Shown here piece by piece: positions 7,617 to 9,377 of a stretch of DNA of 9,377 bases. Positions within the stretch are counted from its first letter, which is position 1, and each line of letters starts with the position of its first letter. The notes under the pieces are model-generated. The model did no database searches, was not told where the DNA came from, and was given only the letters and a program-made list of their open reading frames with translations. The DNA is from Oscillospiraceae bacterium (lineage in GTDB: Bacteria > Bacillota_A > Clostridia > Oscillospirales > Oscillospiraceae): positions 1 through 9,377 of the forward strand of contig JAETOP010000130.1 in assembly GCA_021771675.1 (NCBI GenBank), given 5' to 3'. The translations under genes and the position numbers were made by a program.

Positions 7617-7660
7617 CGTTGAATTGTATCAATTTCGTTGTACCGATGAACCCCTGCAAA
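7617..7660. other. Prophage attachment junction (attL/attR half) in comM
   Basis: ComM protein similarity begins sharply at MNPC (codon at 7646). The in-frame residues before it (INFVVP) do not match the family's usual F-x-L-V-x-A stretch, so the recombination point lies near 7640-7655. On the phage side there is a small dyad AATTG-TAT-CAATT (7622-7634), a direct repeat TCGTTG (7616-7621 and 7635-7640), and an ATCG/CGAT pair (7615-7618, 7644-7647). Serine recombinases act at sites of about 40-50 bp with a 2-bp crossover; the exact dinucleotide cannot be read from one end only. Confidence 0.6.
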
Positions 7661-8134
7661 TGCGGCTGGTATGGGGACCCCAGCGGCCGGTGCCGGTGCA
7701 GCAAGGCTTCGGTGGAGGCCTACCAGAGCCGGATTTCCGGGCCCATGCTGGACCGGATCGATATTGTGGTGGAGGTGCCCGCGGTGGGCTATGAGGAGCT
7801 GCGCCAGCGTGCCCTGGCAGAGCCTTCCTCCGCTATCAAGCAGCGGGTGGACACGACCCGGGGAATTCAGAACCGGAGGTTCCAGGGCAGCGGAATTCTC
7901 TGCAATGCCCGGATGGGCCCGGAGGAGCTGCGGAGGTTCTGCGCCCTGGGGCCGGAGGCGGAGCAGCTGATGAAGCTGGCCTTCCAGAATCTTGGATTGA
8001 CTGCCCGGAGCTACGACCGGATCCTCCGGGTGGCCCGCACCGTGGCGGATTTGGAGGGCAGCCAGGAAATCCAGGCCCAGCACATCGCCGAGGCCATCCA
8101 GTACCGCTCCGTGCCCGTTGGCAGCAGAGGGTGA
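7646..8134 (+). pseudogene. comM: ComM/YifB Mg-chelatase-like AAA ATPase, 3' fragment cut by the prophage
   Basis: About 162 residues, compared with about 500 in the complete family. Visible are the MNPCKCGWYGDP cysteine-rich insert, SRISGPMLDRIDI near the end of the AAA core, and the whole C-terminal Mg_chelatase_C domain (NRRFQGSGILCNARM, LGLTARSYDRILRVARTVAD, HIAEAIQYR). Walker A and Walker B lie upstream of the break and are absent, so the fragment cannot be an active ATPase. ComM is known in Proteobacteria as a hexameric branch-migration helicase for natural transformation; in Firmicutes (YifB) the role is less clear. An in-frame TTG at 7619 has AGGGGGTG (7606-7613) at normal spacing, so a phage-derived start could translate the remnant. 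The reading frame is undamaged, so precise excision should restore the gene. Confidence 0.9.
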
Positions 8135-8139
8135 GACTT

Positions 8140-8167
8140 GAGATATGAGATACAAGATATAAGATAG
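8140..8167 (+). repeat. Four degenerate 7-bp tandem repeats
   Basis: Four consecutive heptamers, GAGATAT GAGATAC AAGATAT then AAGATAG, fit the pattern RAGATAN. They begin 5 bases after the comM stop codon in the 103-base gap before the acyltransferase gene. A weak promoter-like pair, TTGAGA at 8138-8143 and TAAGAT at 8160-8165 with a 16-base gap, overlaps them, but the match is poor. No clear terminator for comM is visible here. Confidence 0.55.
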
Positions 8168-8237
8168 CTAGGAATTGTGCTTGGCGGCGGGACGGAGAAA
8201 ATGCCTCAATTTCTTATCATTGTTTGGAGGGAAGACC

Positions 8238-9260
8238 ATGGCAAAATCGGAGAAGAATTATGGAGTCAGCCTGCTCAAGACGATGATGTGCTTTGAGGTG
8301 CTGGCCTGCCATTTCCTGCCTTACAATGACGCTCTTATCTGGCAGCAGCCCATCCATATGCTGAAAACCAGCGCCGTTCCTGTCTTTATGCTCCTGTCCT
8401 TCCTGCTCTGTCGTGGGGCGGTGGAGAGCGGCAATCCGGAAGCGCTGAAAAAGCGGCTCAAGCGGCTCCTCTGGCCCCACATCAGCTGGGCTTTGGTGTA
8501 TTACGTTGGCTGTTTGCTTCTGAGCTTTATCAACGGCGAGGGGTTTATCGGCATGGACTGCTTGATTTGGCAGCTTGTAACCGGCAGCAATGAACGGCTG
8601 AACCCTGCAATGTGGTTCCAGGTGGATTTGATTGTCCTGACAGCGGTGTTTTCTCTCCTGTTTTTCCGGGTGAATCGCCGGGTGGGGGAGGGAATCCTCC
8701 TGCTGACCGGGGCGGCCTGCCTGGTGCTTCAATACAGCAAGATCAATTTCTGCTTGTTTGAGCCCCTGCCCGATGCGGTGAAGTACTCCCTGGGCAGAAT
8801 TGTGGAGGTGTGGCCCCTGGCGGCGGCGGGAATCTGCCTGTTCCGTCCCGGGCTGTTGGAATGGATGAAAAAGCACTGGGTGCTGGGCGGCTTTGGCAGT
8901 GTGTGTCTGTGTGCTGCTGCCCTTGCTGTGAAAAGAATCTGCACGATTTATGACAGCTTCGGATATGGGGGCATCCATGTCCTTCTGGTGGCGGTGGGCA
9001 TGGCCGGGCTGTTCTGGTGCCTGCCTCTGGAAAGGCTGGGCGGGCGGATGACAGGCCTCATAGACCGGCTCTCCCGTTACACCCTGGGGATTTATTGCGA
9101 ACATCTTCTTGTGGCCAAGGTGTTTGACGCAGTTTTGCGTAGAGTTGGAATTCCAGGGGAGGGCTTTTGGTTTTGCGTGGCAGTGTTTGCGGCCTCCTAT
9201 TTGGTTTCCTGCCTGTTGGAACGCAGCGGAAAAAGATGGCTGGTCGCAATGGTTCGCTAG
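8238..9260 (+). CDS. Membrane acyltransferase, acyltransferase-3 family
   Basis: A 340-residue integral membrane protein with about nine or ten hydrophobic segments. Features of the acyltransferase-3 family (OafA/WecH/NolL-like) are the N-terminal helix with H25 (VLACHFLPY), the SAVPVFMLLSFLLC segment corresponding to the family's 'P-F/V-F-x-x-S-G' region, basic KKRLKRLLWPH, and RYTLGIYCEHLL near the C-terminus. Such enzymes move acyl groups, often acetyl, onto surface sugars or other envelope molecules; the substrate here is unknown. The start is the ATG at 8238 with GGAGGGA at 8226-8232; an open frame back to 8175 has no comparable site. It lies on the host side of the junction, downstream of comM and ending 10 bases before an insertion sequence. 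A role in phage exclusion through surface modification is possible but not indicated. Confidence 0.8.
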   Translation: MAKSEKNYGVSLLKTMMCFEVLACHFLPYNDALIWQQPIHMLKTSAVPVFMLLSFLLCRGAVESGNPEALKKRLKRLLWPHISWALVYYVGCLLLSFINGEGFIGMDCLIWQLVTGSNERLNPAMWFQVDLIVLTAVFSLLFFRVNRRVGEGILLLTGAACLVLQYSKINFCLFEPLPDAVKYSLGRIVEVWPLAAAGICLFRPGLLEWMKKHWVLGGFGSVCLCAAALAVKRICTIYDSFGYGGIHVLLVAVGMAGLFWCLPLERLGGRMTGLIDRLSRYTLGIYCEHLLVAKVFDAVLRRVGIPGEGFWFCVAVFAASYLVSCLLERSGKRWLVAMVR

Positions 9261-9270
9261 CTAATACTAG

Positions 9271-9377
9271 GGCGTATCTGAAAACACAAAGCGATTGTAC
9301 TATTTCAACAAAATGCAGATAGAAGCAAGGTGAATAAAGGCAGCAAAGGACACTGCCAGCTTGTCATAGCGGGTGGC
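9271..9377 (-). mobile_element. IS5-like insertion sequence, one end
   Basis: The element appears to begin at GGCGTATCTGAAAACA (from 9271), a terminal-inverted-repeat-like sequence right after a CTAG (9267-9270), a tetramer typical of targets duplicated by some IS5-group elements. The transposase reading frame points inward from the window edge. The other terminus is outside the window, so inverted repeats and target duplication cannot be compared. Confidence 0.75.
9300..9377 (-). CDS. IS5-family transposase, C-terminal 25 residues
   Basis: Reading the minus strand from 9377 gives a frame ending in TAG at 9302-9300, containing RYDKLAVSFAAFIHLA and then a short hydrophobic tail ending LLK. 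The RYDKLA-x-x-F/Y-x-A/F signature is the usual C-terminus of IS5/IS427-group DDE transposases. Only the tail is in the window; the catalytic DDE residues are beyond the edge. Confidence 0.8.
   Translation of the reverse strand, partial: ATRYDKLAVSFAAFIHLASICILLK

Larger units (their letters stand above)
1..7645 (+). mobile_element. Prophage right end (late genes plus integration module)
   Basis: A continuous run of co-directional phage genes: tail/host-contact protein, holin, endolysin, then a regulatory and double serine-recombinase module that ends next to a truncated comM. Seen directly: intact lysis cassette, two recombinases with catalytic motifs, and host ComM coding sequence starting abruptly at the conserved MNPC motif. 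Known: large serine recombinases of phages normally lie beside their attachment site, as here. The left end, the head genes and the second att site are outside the window, so size and completeness cannot be judged. An integrative conjugative element is less likely because the neighbours are tail and lysis genes. The right boundary is inferred from where ComM similarity begins and is good only to about 10-20 bases. Confidence 0.88.

Noticed and set aside
8138..8165. TTGAGA/TAAGAT as the promoter of the acyltransferase
   Set aside because: The -10 matches only four of six positions and the sequence is explained by the heptamer repeats; not strong enough to list as a promoter.
8217..9104. Long minus-strand open frame (295 codons) opposite the acyltransferase
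   Set aside because: It is rich in Gln, His and Pro in the way expected of an antisense shadow of a G+C-rich gene, has no good ribosome binding site, and lies wholly within a well-supported membrane-protein gene.
1..9377. tRNA gene as integration site
   Set aside because: No cloverleaf-like sequence was noticed near the junction; the target is clearly the comM coding region.

Overview
The window is the right-hand end of a prophage, its junction with a bacterial chromosome, and about 1.7 kb of host DNA. The host is probably a gut-type Clostridia (Oscillospirales/Lachnospirales-like). This rests on family recognition only: a clostridial-style holin, an amidase-glucosaminidase endolysin, a sigma-like HTH/zinc-finger gene next to tandem serine recombinases, strong GGAGG ribosome binding sites, and a G+C-rich ComM (YifB) gene. 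No species call is possible.

Layout, all on the + strand except the last gene. (1) 1-1662: 3' part of a large tail/host-contact protein, with two beta-sandwich modules and the end of a GH18-like barrel. (2) 1680-1710: hairpin terminator or attenuator. (3) 1745-3670: lysis cassette, a holin followed directly by a multidomain endolysin. (4) 3679-3728: strong terminator closing the late genes. (5) 3786-7500: tightly packed four-gene integration module, made of an HTH plus two-zinc-finger protein, a 72-residue SHOCT-like protein, and two large serine recombinases with overlapping reading frames. (6) 7551-7586: terminator. (7) 7589-about 7650: G-rich direct repeat, small dyads and the attachment junction. 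(8) 7646-8134: 3' third of comM/yifB, cut from its ATPase core by the insertion. (9) 8140-8167: four degenerate 7-bp repeats. (10) 8238-9260: a membrane acyltransferase-3 gene. (11) 9271-9377: end of an IS5-like insertion sequence with the transposase C-terminus on the minus strand.

How the parts fit: tail protein, holin and endolysin serve adsorption and lysis, and the downstream operon most likely integrates and excises the phage at comM. Both recombinases keep the catalytic residues but differ in their C-termini. The second has the usual zinc ribbon plus a coiled-coil-like segment. The first has no recognisable coiled coil; instead it has an internal duplication of about 102 residues of zinc ribbon, helix and beta-hairpin. 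This points to a two-recombinase system with divided labour, reminiscent of CcrA/CcrB, and is the most interesting part of the window. The matching left attachment site and the 5' part of comM lie outside the window.
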